64,000 nt of DNA from Daedaleopsis sinensis (Eukaryota; Basidiomycota; Agaricomycetes; Polyporales; Polyporaceae), in contig CM066305.1 in assembly GCA_033807695.1 (NCBI GenBank), forward strand, positions 2,046,001 to 2,110,000. The letters run 5' to 3'. The notes under the pieces are model-generated. The model worked only from the letters and a program-made list of their open reading frames with translations, ran no database searches and was not told where the DNA came from. The position numbers and the translations under genes are program-made. Position 1 is the first letter of the stretch. Every line of letters starts with the position of its first letter. This document shows positions 31,815 through 43,633 of the stretch, piece after piece.

Positions 31815-34800
31815 ATGTCCTCTCCACCGAAGAGAGCCGACTCGTTCTCGGGCTCGCCTGGCCGGCCAGCGTCGCCCTCTCCAGCAAGATCCTTCAGGAC
31901 TCGCATGTCAACTGCCGTTCGTCGCGCCTCGACTGGTCTTTCCTTCTCTCAAGTCGGCAAGCTCTCTCGCTCGTCTTCTAAAGCATCCCTGAAGGTGGAC
32001 CCTACGCAAACGTCTGCCTCCTCTGAAGAGCTGCACCATGTACCCAGTCCTGTCGCCGAGTCACCTGCCCGGGAGGCATCTGCCAGTGCAGAACCCTCTG
32101 TTCCGCTCGGTTCTTCACCGCTGGCCGTCAATGTGACTGCTGCGGATTCTCCTTCTCCTGCACCCTCACCAGCACTTGTCGCAGAACCAGAACCCGTCCG
32201 GACAACATCGTCACCGGAACAGGTGCCCAGCGCACTTCCACCAGCTCCGGCACCTCCTACGGAGCCTCTAGGCTTCAGTGATCCGATACTTCCTGTCGTA
32301 TCCGAACCTACCGCCGCTCCCAGTCCCGTGATTATACCTCAAGACGTGCATGATACGGAGCCAGAAGCAACACCCTTACCTGAACCCGCTCCACAGGCAA
32401 CAAATCTCAATCTTCCACCTCCGTCTTCAGAGCCTCCTGTTCCAAGTGCTGTAGAAGATCCTCGCCCCGATTACTTCTCCTGGAGCGACTCTGTTGTTCC
32501 GACCTCTTCCATTGCCCCACCCACAGAAGCTCAACCGGAGCCGGAGGTCGTTGCACACATACCGGAGGTCGTTGCGCACGTACCGGAGCCCGTCGTCGCT
32601 CCCGAGCCTGCTCCGGTTCAAGACACATACCATGTGCAGATCCCGACCGACGCGTCGACGTTTGCTTGGAGCGATGAGCCTGCTGTAGGACACAAAGCTT
32701 CCCGCTCGAGTTTCTCGGAACCCATCCAGCATTCTGTTGAGTCTACGCAACCAGGAAAGTTGTCCACGAGAACGAGCAAATCATCCATAACATCATCTTA
32801 CGGTCAACTTCTTCCAGACCAGACGCGAGGCCGCAGCGGCAGTGTTCGGTAGGCCTGCTTCCCGTCCTCTCTTTTCTCTGCGACTCACAAGAATCCAATT
32901 AGATTCCCAATGGACGATCCATTTGCCGATCATTTCGCCGTGCCTGTCAGCATCGAGGAAGGTCCTCGACCTGCTTCCGTCAACGTTAGCATGCCTGAGT
33001 ATGTGCTACGCTCTTAGGAGCACTATTTGCGCTGACATATCTACAGGCCGGTCACTCTGCCACTACCGGACGTCGCTCAAGACCACGAGCCTCAGATTCA
33101 CGATTCGCCTACTCCGATGCATTTCCCACTTCCTCCGTTGCAAGAGGTCATCGTTCCACAGTGAGTCGGATGTATCGCATTCCTTGAAACCCACTGACAT
33201 CATTTTAGGACAACGCGTCAACCGAATGCATCAGCATACAGTCTCGGTGACGGCACATCGTTCGCAGATACGGTCATCCACGACACAGAGTGAGTTTGGT
33301 CAGAATTACGCATATTATTCTCGTGCTAAATATCAATGAACTCGAAGCGAACGCATTCCTCTTCTGGCCGGTAGTATGAAAACGGGCCCTAGTCGTGGGA
33401 AGACCACTCATGTTGTCGCGACATTCGCTTCTGGTCCCCTCACTACCGAGATCGCCGCTGCTCGTACTCTTCAGACCATGGGATGGGCTGAGTACACGTT
33501 GCCGGATAGCTCACAGTACTACCATCACGCTGGCTTCCGAGCTACGACTGATGTCGACCTTCGCAACCCAAGATATCTGCAACGTATCACAGAATTCCTG
33601 GACAAGACCGTCTCTCGTGAGACGCCTCTTCCGGCGAGCCAAGGCTGGGAGTTGTGGGTCAGAAATTCGGCTCACCTGAAGCCCGACTTCAAGCCGGAGC
33701 AATGTTGGGTGAATCATACGATGAGAGTAGTCACGACCGTTCCTCCGCCTACGATCTCCGGGAATGGTGTGATCATGGAGCACTTCTCTGATGATAACAG
33801 TGAGTGTTTTCATCGCTACGCGTGCGCACCATCTGAACTGGGGCGCAGAGCTCGATATGGAGTATCGCTACTGGTGCTTCGTTGAAGGTCACCCCGCACA
33901 TGTTCCGCTGGCTCCGGAAATGCAAACAGAGGCCATGGATGCGCTGAAGTGGTCTTACACTGGTGAGCAGATCGAACGTGGCCACCTTACCTCATCACTG
34001 ACCTGACGCGACTTCAGATTCCCTCATCCCGACTGCTCAACCTGCACCTCCTCCGTTCGCCCCTCAAGAGTGCCAGGAACTTATGAACCTCATTCGCTCG
34101 TTCGACGAGACCTCGAATAACGCTATGATCGTTCAGACACGTGTCATCGCACGCGTGTTGCTCCGGATCTGTAAGTAGGGTGCCAACGTTCACTTAACCC
34201 CCTCTGACCCTTATTACAGCGCAGTGGAAACAGGTCTCGTTCCGTCCGGACAAACCACTTCCTCGAGACGCAATCAAGGGTGTTCCCGAGAAACGTACAC
34301 CGACCGCCCGTGCAATGCTGGACTTTGTCATTGGTTGCCTTTGTCTAGGCATTCCCTACATCTTCATCGGCCGCTCTAGTCATCAGCGCTTCGATGAAGA
34401 GAGCGGTCTGTATAGTGCAGGGCCGATGCTCATGGTCAGCGCTTGCGCGTGCCTTATAGTGAGTCGGGCTCCATCGATGTATACTTCCTCTTTGCCGTTA
34501 TTGATTTGCTGTTTAGGCTGCGGTCATTCTGAGTGCATCGGTCACGTTCCTCTCGCTACCCCAACTAGACGACGTCCCACGACTGGCAGGTTTCTTGGCT
34601 ATCGCGTTCTCCGCCTCTAGTATGGTATCGGCCGTCATTGCGCTCTTCCGATACAAGACAGAGATCGACCGAACCATCGTATACCTAGGCGGGGAAGGGA
34701 TGATGGTGCTATCGGTACGTGTCCCTTGACTCCCTAATGTGCTTACGAAACATACTCACCACCCACCGACAGCGGAGAAGCATCATATTCTCCCTACCAT

Positions 34801-34991
34801 TGGTATTTCTTGCCTGGGCAATTGCAGCGTTCATGACGGGCATCACGCTGTACTCCTTCCGAGGTGCGACCGTGACGAGTCGCGTAGCTGTCAGACATCC
34901 CTTCGAGCCGTACACACATTGGGCGGTCGTGGGCACGCTAGGCGCTCTAGGTGGTATGTTGTCCGTTGCAATCCTAGTCGCACGTCGGTGA
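31815..34991 (+). CDS. Multispan membrane protein with long Pro/Ser/Glu-rich N-terminus, unknown function
   Basis: Starts at ATG 31815 (MSSPPKRADSFSGS). About 345 low-complexity residues (Pro, Ser, Ala, Glu) are followed by a folded part spliced through roughly nine introns, beginning about 32850-32904 and 32999-33048. Conserved-looking blocks: RGKTTHVVATFASGP, GWELWVRNSAHLKPDF, LDMEYRYWCFVEGHPAH, ECQELMNLIRSFDET, ARVLLRISQWKQVSFRPDKP. About five membrane spans close the protein: MLDFVIGCLCLGIPYIFIG, MLMVSACACLI with AAVILSASVTFLSL, LAGFLAIAFSASSMVSAVIA, IIFSLPLVFLAWAIAAF and AVVGTLGALGGMLSVAILVA. From memory it resembles Agaricomycete proteins with a HxH(or similar)-type cytosolic region and C-terminal spans; no function can be named. 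Joining the Pro-rich exon to the rest rests on one clean intron. Confidence 0.7.
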
Positions 34992-35691
34992 TGTGGCGGC
35001 GCGATGGATCGCACGACGAACGAGGAACATTTATGACGGGGACATAGCACTTGCTGGAGCTTTCGACTGTACTGTTGATTATCTATTGGTTCCTTGACTA
35101 TGTATTCACGTTCTCACCTGCTGTATGATTGTCTGACCATCTTCACGGAATGTACTCAGTACTGTCACATATAACTTATATGTTTGCTTGGATAGCCATC
35201 GCATGCATATGTTGTACATTGCATACCTACTGGCCACTGACAACAGCAAAGGTGACCGGGGTCCTGGGTCACACAGCGATATTCATGACTTTTGAGTACC
35301 CTGAACGTTACGTTTGAACCGTAGCAACGGGCTTTCGGAGGTACGTCTGTTTTCCGCATGGAATAGAGGCTGGGCTGCGAGCTTAAACTAACTGGCCAAT
35401 CTGGGCTCTGTGCTATAGGTCCTCTGTCTGATTTCTAGTACTAGTACTGGTGCAGGTTCAAGCACGCTCATCGATGTCCGAGTCGCTGGATATGCATCAA
35501 CAGCGCTCGAGTCTCGACGAACTCATGTACAGCGACCCGCCCAGCGTTGGGATCTTCTTCCATTCTAACCCTGGGATAAGGAAGCGCATTTCGTTGACGG
35601 GCGCATCATCATCGCGCCCACAAACACGACACTGCTAATAAATACGGTGCAACCCCCCAAACCTTGGTAGTCGAAGCGACTCGGAGCCATC
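34992..35691. other. Intergenic 700 bp
   Basis: 3' region of the membrane-protein gene and promoter of the monooxygenase, both on the plus strand. Only short incidental open frames; nothing else recognised. Confidence 0.5.
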
Positions 35692-37955
35692 ATGACTCTT
35701 CCGCTGGACGACACGCGCGACCAGCCCCTCGCTGTCATCGGCGCGGGGATTGCGGGACTTATCACTGCGTACACGCTGCTACAGGACGGCTTTTCAAACG
35801 TCCAGGTGCTGACTCGCGATCCCCATCTTGGTGGTACCTGGGCAAAGGAACGCATCTACCCGAGCCTATACACCAACAAGTGAGTCACCTTCCTGTTACG
35901 TTAACCTGTGTCCAACTGACCACAGGTAATGACAGTGTACATGGTGAATATCGCGTGTCGCCGCTAGAGATGGCTCCGCCGTCAATCGAGGATGGACGTC
36001 TGTCGGGCAGTGATATACATGCGTATCTGGAAACATTTGCCTCCAAATTTCTTGCAGGGAGCATAGAATATGGAGCGGAAGTTCGGAGCATTCGACGCAC
36101 TGAATCTGGGAGAGGCTGGCTTGTCACCATCCGGCATGTCAACGAGCGGAGTGATTCGACACGAGAGTACACTCGCATCGTTCTCTGCACAGGAGTAGGA
36201 CTTTGGTCTGCTAAATTCATACCTCAGAGCAAGAAACTGACTGAAATTGTTGGTAGGGCGCTAGCACTGCTCAGTATCCAGTCAACCTCGCTCCCGATGA
36301 TGCAATACGGAATGGCTACAAGGGGATGGTCGTTCATAGTGGTGAATTTGGGTCAAAGCTGGACGATTTGCTAGCGGCGGTACCTCCTGCTACTCCGGAC
36401 GGAATTGACTCTGAAGAACCAGCTATCGTCGTAGTCGGAGGGGGTAAATCTGGGCAAGAGTATGTTCCTCTGTTATGGCTATTGTGATGGTCATGCATTG
36501 AGTACTCTCTTCGTAGCATTTCGGCGTATTTGGCGAACGAGGGGCGAAAGGTCACTATGGTCTGCCCCAACTTCGACGCGTTTACGGCTGGTCGAAAGCC
36601 ACTACCTGCGTTTATCAGGAAGAGTAGGTTGGTCGAATCTCATTTTCGAATCCAAAAACTTCAACTGCTGACATTCATCTAGATTCTTATCGTTGTTTTC
36701 TCCCCATATCCACCTACGTACGTTCCTCGAGTACGTGAACTCACTGGAGAAGTTATCCCAACCGGTGGCTGACTACATCATACAGACGTCTCCTCCACAC
36801 AACGTGGATAGGGAAGAAGATTGTCGATTTTATGTGGCACGGGATTGCCGATAGCTCGGTACGCATACTCACCCCGGCTCCCCTGTCCTTCGACCGAAAT
36901 TTACTCACTAAATACGTGTCCTCTGCGCTTCCAGTTCCAAGCTGCAGGTGTACCGGTCAACTCACCGTTACGAAACACAGTCTCGCCTTACTGGCACATT
37001 CGCATCAACGACGAGGGCATTCCCCAGGCGAACAGCTTCCACGCATTGGCGGTCTCAGGAAAAATTAAAATAGTCTCCCCTGCTCGGGTGGCCGCCTTCG
37101 GAGACGATGGCGACTCAGTACTTCTTGATGACGGTAGAAGAGTGGCTGCGAGTGCCGTGGTCGTGGCGGCCGGTTATCGCTCTTCATGGTCGAGTGCATT
37201 TGACGGTACGCCCAACCTATCAGTGGCAGTTCAGCATCGTTAATCAATCGTGTGTGATGCGTAGGGGATACCCTGCACGAGCTAGGTCTTGACCCTCGTC
37301 CTGCCGATCCACATGCACACCACATTTGGGACTACCCCACTCTCAAAGACGCGCCCCCACTCCATCCAGAAGCGAAGCGCTGGTCATCGACCATACACCG
37401 TGGACTAGTGCCGGCAAAGCATATCAATAGCCGCGACTTCGCAGTGAACGGAGCTGTCGTAGGTTCACTACGCTGTCACGGATTTAGTAGAACATGCACT
37501 CAGCATACTGTTAACTTGAAGGTCTCTCCTAACTTCGGCTACACAACTGAAGTCGCCTCCCACTGGATCTCATCGTATTTCCTCGGGGATGTCCTCCGCC
37601 TACCTGCTACTCCCGAAGCCGCTCTCGCAGAGACCGAACGTTATGCAGCGTGGCTCAGACAGCGATACCCGCAGATCCCGACCGCGCTGAACGGCAGCCA
37701 TACGAGCTCTCTTGCATTCTGGTCGTACGTAGCTATAATCATCGACCGGATTGATTCCGAGACTGATATTTCTTGTCTGACAGGTGGCCACAACATGTAG
37801 ACGACCTCTTGGAAGACATGGGTCTCCCTGTTATGCGCAGCGGAGGGAACGCGCTAACTTGGCCCTTCAAGGTAATAGACCTGAGCGAGATCCAGCATCT
37901 GAAGGAAGAGCGGGACGCCTTGCGAACGAAGAGAAGGATTCTGACATCCCCCTAG
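35692..37955 (+). CDS. Flavin-containing monooxygenase-like FAD/NADPH oxidoreductase
   Basis: Class B flavoprotein monooxygenase fold, oxidising soft nucleophiles or ketones with NADPH and O2. The first exon carries the FAD motif VIGAGIAGL and GGTW. Further along, IVLCTG and a second Rossmann motif VVVGGGKSGQD (NADPH) are followed by YLANEGRKVTMV. Later exons give DGRRVAASAVVVAAGYRS, NFGYTTEVASHWISSYFL, ERYAAWLRQRYPQIP and the end LEDMGLPVMRSGGNALTWPF. About ten introns are needed, for example 35880-35935. Around 36225-36278 I could not find a canonical GT-AG pair that joins KFIPQ to YPVNLAP in frame, so this may be a non-canonical intron, a sequence error or early decay. Substrate unknown. 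Confidence 0.75.
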
Positions 37956-38063
37956 ACGCCCGTGTTGGGTTGATCTCACTGACACCAAGTAAGTATGTGG
38001 GCGAAACCACCAATATACAAGAGCACGATACAGTACCCTGTACACCGCCCAATACAGACTTGT

Positions 38064-39813
38064 CTACTCAAAACATTTCGCAAAGTCGCCGTCTCCATCA
38101 TTCCGCGCATACGCCTGGCTCTTCACAAACGCGTCTAGCGTGCACACCCCGTCCCCCTTTGCTCCGCAAAAGCCGAGCGGCATCAGGGCGTCGTTCACCA
38201 GTATGCGCACGCTTGCCGTCCCGTCACAATCCAGCCGCTCGACGACCATGCGGGCAGAGAACGACACGATCTTCTCGACATGCCACGTCCTGTCCGGGTC
38301 CGGCTTGGTCGGGTCAAGCTGGACGGCCTGCTTGAACAGCCCCATCGCAGCGAAGATCGCCACCATCTGGTTGTCGTGCGAGAAGTCCGCATAGAGTGTC
38401 CTGCCGAGCGGGAACGTCGCTGGATCCGAATCGAGCGTCGAGTTCGTCTGCGTGTGGTCCCGCACCGGCGTCCCCGTGAGGCGCGCGATGAGCTCGTTGA
38501 TGTACCCGACACCTTGCACGGACCCGAGCGGCTGCCCGTATCCAGTCCCGTAGAACTTGTCGAGGTCGCCGTTGTATGCGAAGGCGGGACCGGCGCGGAG
38601 CTCCTCGTAGATGCCGCACCAAGGGCTCCGCTGCTCGTGGGCGACGGTCTCGAACGCGCAGAGAGTAAGGAGGTTGTACGTGTCCGTGTCCGAGAGGTTC
38701 GCGCTGGGAGCACCTGCGTTCAAGCGAGCTGTCATCGGCGGGGCGAAGGTCGCTAGCCACGCGCCTGTCTGAGGATCAGAAGAGCCTGCCGATGGGCACA
38801 TGTTGTCGTCGAGCGTGTCGTTGCCCTGAGTAAGAAGATGTCAGGGTAGGCGTACTAGAGTTGAGAATGCATTGGCGGCCGTACTTCTTCCGAAAGGATG
38901 ACAGACAGCACCGGGTTGTAGTGATGTGCACTTGCTACTGCGAAGCCTGCATACATTCCTAAGACCGAGATCCAAACCGAAGCATACAACACCTACCAGC
39001 GGTCCAGTTAGTCGCAGTAGCGACAACACGATCAGAGCTCGAGGCTCGCACGAAAGGGTGCTGCGTACGGCTCAGGAGGGAAGAGTACCGTTCGAATGCC
39101 TCCTGCCCAGACTGGAAAGATCTATATTTGCATGAGGCATGTTCAGCACGCAAGCTAACCTCAACGTACTGGGCAGCACCAAAGGGAACTAGATCGTTTG
39201 CGCCGAGGTCGTAAGTGTAGTCGTTCAAGAAGTCGAGTAGCGGGTCTGTGTATCCCCCGACCGACTCAAGCTTGTTGAGGGCCGCCTTGATACGGTCTGC
39301 AGCACCAGAGGTAGGGAATCGGGCACCATGCCGTTGTATCTACGGCCGCGCGACGATGGGTTATAATCGTGGGGCCGAGAACGAGAGATTCGGCTTACGA
39401 TGTTAACCTGACAATGGTTGTTAGCCGGGTTATCTCCAAGTCCTATGGGACAAACCACCGAGACACACCTGATCGATCTTGCAGCTCTTCGGAGGAGACC
39501 GATAACGCCCCGCGGCGAAATACGGTGAATACATGACCCAGCTTTGCTGCACGCTCCGCGACACGCCTAGCGAAGGCACTTCTCCTTCCACGTCGCGTAG
39601 TTCATGGTGATACGTGGGGTGAAGAAATGTCGCGTACGCGTAGGATATGTATGTCAAGGACAGAAGTGCGAGAAGCGCCATAATTGCTGGGCGCCGCGCC
39701 CTGAGTATGCTGGCGCTGCCGACTATTCCTCTTGGTTTACAGCGGTCGGGGTTGTGAACCAGAAGAGGGATGTGCTGGTCGTTTCTCACAGAGCCCGCGC
39801 TACAAGACACCAT
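38064..39813 (-). CDS. Histidine acid phosphatase, phytase-type
   Basis: Histidine-phosphatase clan 2 enzyme releasing phosphate from phytate or other monoesters, normally secreted. The catalytic motif IQRHGARFP and the proton-donor motif SHDNQMVAIFAAMGL are both present. FAVASAHHYNPVLSV, PWCGIYEELR and CGIYEEL-type segments fit basidiomycete phytases. The N-terminus from ATG 39813 has a hydrophobic stretch (IMALLALLSLTYISYAYATF) after about 43 residues, so it is a type II anchor or a signal peptide from an internal Met. A 9-nt micro-exon (39399-39407, encoding VNI) sits between two introns and restores the frame into the RHG motif. Cysteines and NxT/S sites (NLSDTD, NSTLD) fit a secreted enzyme. 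An upstream exon cannot be excluded. Confidence 0.9.
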
Positions 39814-40835
39814 GATGAGAGGGCAAAGGAGAGAAGGGCGCGAATAACATGGAGCTCACTGAAGTAGTACTGGAATAGCGCTAGTAAGGCAACGCTAAGG
39901 TGCTTGGACGTACAGCTTCCGCTAGCGCTCGGGCTGGTGCAGGCTGCAAGCACGTTCGTCGACGTTTGGCAGGATCGTGGACACGTTGCGGGGCGCACGA
40001 GCGCGGCGAGGTCGTCTACTCCATTGTAGTTATACTGTCTATACGCGAGTCTGCGGTTGGCGCACCTCGACGTCGTTACCACCCCATTGTGTCATGAGCG
40101 ATCAGACGCGTCGAGCCTAACAACACCTCGCGATATGACAACGTTAACGAGCTAGGGTACTTGGTCCATACCAGGGTACATCGCATGTGACTCAGAATGT
40201 CGGGCCAGCCGGATAGTGCTCACAACACGAACCCTCCGGCGGTTTGGGCTTTGCGACGAACCTAGCGAAAGATGATGGAATTTGCGTACTCTCCTATGTA
40301 GACTGTTCTGGATCCATCCTCACTGCATTCCCCGAATAGGCCCGCTCGGCCCACTGTGCACTATGCTCCAAGAGTGTTAAGGGCTCCCATCTTCTGACAG
40401 ATTGGAATCCAGGCCAAGCTTAATAGATGCGCGCGAATATTGCTGGACGAAGTTGACGATGACCCTGTGTCGCATGCCACACGGGTGAGAACGAGAGATT
40501 CCATGGCCGATAGTGCCCTCCAAGAGCGAACAGCAAGCGGTGCCAGGATATGCAATGGTCTAAGAGGATCGCAAGCCTGAACACCACTGTCGCCACGACA
40601 AAACGAAAGAAGAGGACATGAGGGTCGAGCTCAGAACAGGCTCAGAATCTGGATGATGATCCGGATGTACATCGTCACCGCTGCACGGATCACAGATTAG
40701 TATTGTCGACTCTCCTATCCACGTGCCACCGGCCCTAGGCCGCCGCTTTCGGCGCTTTCGGCGTACATATACACCTAAACGCTGCGACTTTGTTCCCTAT
40801 CGTCCTCCATCGACATCTCCCCCTCTGTAGCTGCG
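39814..40835. other. Intergenic 1.0 kb, divergent promoter region
   Basis: Lies between the divergently transcribed phosphatase and the gene at 40836. No gene or repeat recognised; the open frames in 39786-40082 and 40361-40555 have no supporting structure. Confidence 0.5.
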
Positions 40836-42054
40836 ATGCCAGGTCCAGCCGTGTACGTTTTCGGGGTTGTCGCTGTCGTTGCAGTTGGCATAGCGTTCCA
40901 CGAGGTGCGTGTCTCCCCACCGCCCTTCTGCCGGTGGTGGATGCGGTAGTCTGCTGCGGTAAGTATACTGAAAGTCTGAATCGACTTGTATCAACTAGTT
41001 TGTCTACGAGCCTCACATTGCTCCCAAAGTCGAGGCTTGGGCCGAGAACTACCTCGAACGGCGCAGGGCGACAAGGCGTCGACGACAAGGACCTACCCTC
41101 GCTCAACCCGTACGAGACCCTGGTAATGAGAACAGCTCTCGTAGATCCTCCGATAGCTCCGACGATAGGAACGCAGCACCATATCCCGGTGATAATTCCA
41201 TCGAGCTGGAACAGCTCCCAGCGACGGAGAGGAATGCATGGAGTGACCCAACCAGTACGGCTGGCCTTCGCCACAGAAGGGCTACAGGCGCAATAGACGA
41301 GGTATGTCATCGTCCGCTCCGTTACCATCTTCCCATTTACACCTTCTATTCATCACCGCAGTCGGACTCCGTTCTTGCACATCCCATCATGACGCCTACA
41401 CACGTCCTGTTCGATACGTCCGAGCCGCCCTCGCCGGGCGGGCATTCAATCCGGACAAGTGCGCCGTCATCTGTTAACAACAGCCCATCACATCCCGCCA
41501 TTGGGTTGCAACCCCCTTCTCCGAGGTCACTATCTCCTCGAGGGATCTCCCCCAGGATGCTCACTCCGATCTCCAACGTCTCTTCTCTTTCGTCTCCCGT
41601 GATGACGCCTACGACAACTCTGTCCGAAAGCTCTCCCACTTCCTCTAGACGTCCTACCCCTGATATAGCTGCTTCACAAGCTCTCACCTCCGCATACAAT
41701 ACCCCACTCGGTGGTTCCATGGTCTCGGAGGACGGTCGTCTGCCCCATGATGCGCAGTCCTTCCCGAGCACCCGGATACAGTCACCGTTTTCGGACATTT
41801 ACTCGGTCGATGCTCACAACAGTCTCGAGCAATTTCCCGCTTTCCTATCTCCTGAACAAGTCCGGTCTCCTAGCATTGGGTCGGATTTGACACTAGACTC
41901 GGACGACGAGTTCGATTTTCTGTCTCCTCGCACTGGCATATTTAGCCCCGACGCTGGAAGCCGTGTTGACGATGACTTGTTTGATGTCGCTTCGCAGAAC
42001 GGGAGCGAAGTCTCGTGGGCCAGTGTCGGGCGCCGCTCCCCCGTAGACTTCTGA
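40836..42054 (+). CDS. Ser/Pro-rich signal-anchor protein, unknown function
   Basis: A 354-residue protein in three exons (introns 40905-40998 and 41302-41361; exons sum to 1065 nt). The N-terminus MPGPAVYVFGVVAVVAVGIA is a membrane anchor, followed by a helical basic stretch (KVEAWAENYLERRRATRRRR). A long disordered region dominated by SP and TP pairs follows (PSPRSLSPRGISPRMLTP), with an acidic C-terminus (DLTLDSDDEFDFLSPRTG) and the end SWASVGRRSPVDF. The many SP/TP sites suggest proline-directed phosphorylation. No family recognised. Confidence 0.7.
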
Positions 42055-42381
42055 ACTCGAATCGCTTTTTTCGTGCCCCCCCTGGTATAATGATCTGACT
42101 TCCTGTATATCATCGCGATCTCGCTCCCTCCCTTGGCCTGTATTACATACCTCCACACGGAACCATTGTGATATTATTTTGATCGTCGCACATACGCTGT
42201 ACTGTTGCTATCTATGTTACACTCTCCTCACGTCCCTGCAATGACATAAACCAGTCGTGGAACCGACGCGGCTCTGTCAGTCGCGATCCGTGGGCTTGTG
42301 TATGTTTGAGGGGTCAACGGTCCGTCTATTGGTCTATGTTGCCTGCTGCTCAAGCTCAAGGGTCACGCGGTCACATCTACG

Positions 42382-43079
42382 CTAGTTTTTGGGAGCAGCT
42401 AACCACGCCTCCCCCAAGTCAAACATGTCTCTGTCAGGGAACACCTCCAGAATCTCGCACCGAATCCCCTCCGTCTCAAGCAAGTATGTCCGCCTCAGCT
42501 CGCGCTTCCCGTCCACTAGCTGCGCGTCGACGTTGAGCAAGGCAAAGTCGGGATACGTCCGGAGGTGCCGGAAGATTTGCCCGAGGGCGAACCGCTCGCG
42601 GATGAGCAGCCGCTCGCACTCGGGCGAGGTGACGGTGACGGAGGACGTCGCGACGCACAGGATGCGCTGGCCACACTTGAGGTGCACCTGGCGCTCTTGG
42701 TGGATGGGGTGCGCGCGGGACGCGCCGGAGCCTAGAGGGTCAGTTTTCGTGTAGATGCACTCGATGGTGATCGTGCGCGCGAGGAATGCACTGGGAGGGT
42801 GGTGGTACGGGAGCTAGGTCAGTGCGGCTAAGAAGGTTGGTGCAGCCCACTAACCTTAGGTGTCGTTGAAGATCTCCCTGGGCGACCACCACGATGCGCT
42901 CCAGCCCAGTGAGCATAACATTGTCCGGATAGATGATCTAGGGTTCCGTGGGGTAGAGTTAACTTCGGACATGCAAAGTACTACCAGAAGCTCGAATTCC
43001 TGCTCACCTCTATGCTTGTTGAAGCGCCCGTGTAGGAATCTCGTGTGAGGCCTTGTTCATCTTCAGGTTGACGTTGCAT
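42382..43079 (-). CDS. Possible chorismate-lyase/UbiC-fold protein
   Basis: ATG 43079 (MQRQPEDEQGLTRDSYTG) is spliced across 42938-43007 into IIYPDNVMLTGLERIVVVAQ and then, through a second intron near 42800-42865 whose boundary I could not settle, into FLARTITIECIYTKTDP. The last exon gives RQVHLKCGQRILCVATSSV, RFALGQIFRHLRTYPDFALL, ELRRTYLLET and CEILEVFPDRDMF. The pattern of an ATS-V strand, E+FALGQ helix and terminal EVFPRDMF-like strand resembles fungal proteins with a chorismate-lyase/UbiC transcription-regulator-associated fold. This is from memory of the family and catalysis is not implied. Short, single-domain, no membrane span. Confidence 0.5.
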
Positions 43080-43267
43080 CGTGAAGCTGCGCGGTCTGTT
43101 TCAATGTATACGAGGCGTCCGATGTGTGACGGGACAGGACGTTTGACACGAGCGGTCGTCAAGGCGCGTGGAGGGGTGGCAGGCACGTAAAGGGCACGGC
43201 ACAAAACGCGAGGAGGTTGTGTACTGACCTGCTAATTTCATCATAACACGCGTCAATCTAATACCCT

Positions 43268-43309
43268 GAAGCGCGTAGACTACTCAGTACTGAGTAGTCT
43301 ACGCGCTTC
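43268..43309. repeat. Perfect 42-bp palindrome
   Basis: The two 21-nt halves, GAAGCGCGTAGACTACTCAG plus a central AGT/ACT, are exact reverse complements with no loop. It lies in the 554-bp divergent intergenic region between the chorismate-lyase-fold candidate and the NUDIX gene. It could act as a dimer-binding operator or extrude a cruciform. Confidence 0.95.
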
Positions 43310-43633
43310 ACAGTTGTTCTCAAGGGTTGGAACTCCGTTGTACAGACACGAGGGCGCCCGCTTTACTATGAGCATAACGGGAGATGGCGGCATGCAGAAG
43401 GTCGCAAAGAGTTCAAGATGAGAAGGTTCTTAGTTTTCGGCGGGGCCGCCGCGGAGCTCACCATGAGCGTCTAGCACCGGTATCCGGGGAACGGGCATTG
43501 CCGTAAGCGAGCGTTTCATGTTGTGGGTCCATTTCCCAACTTCCCCAGGTTGCTGTCAAGCCATCTCGCCCACTCGCCCACTCGAAGTTACATTCGCGCG
43601 GTTCGCAGGTTAAACTCAGGCAGATACAAAGCT

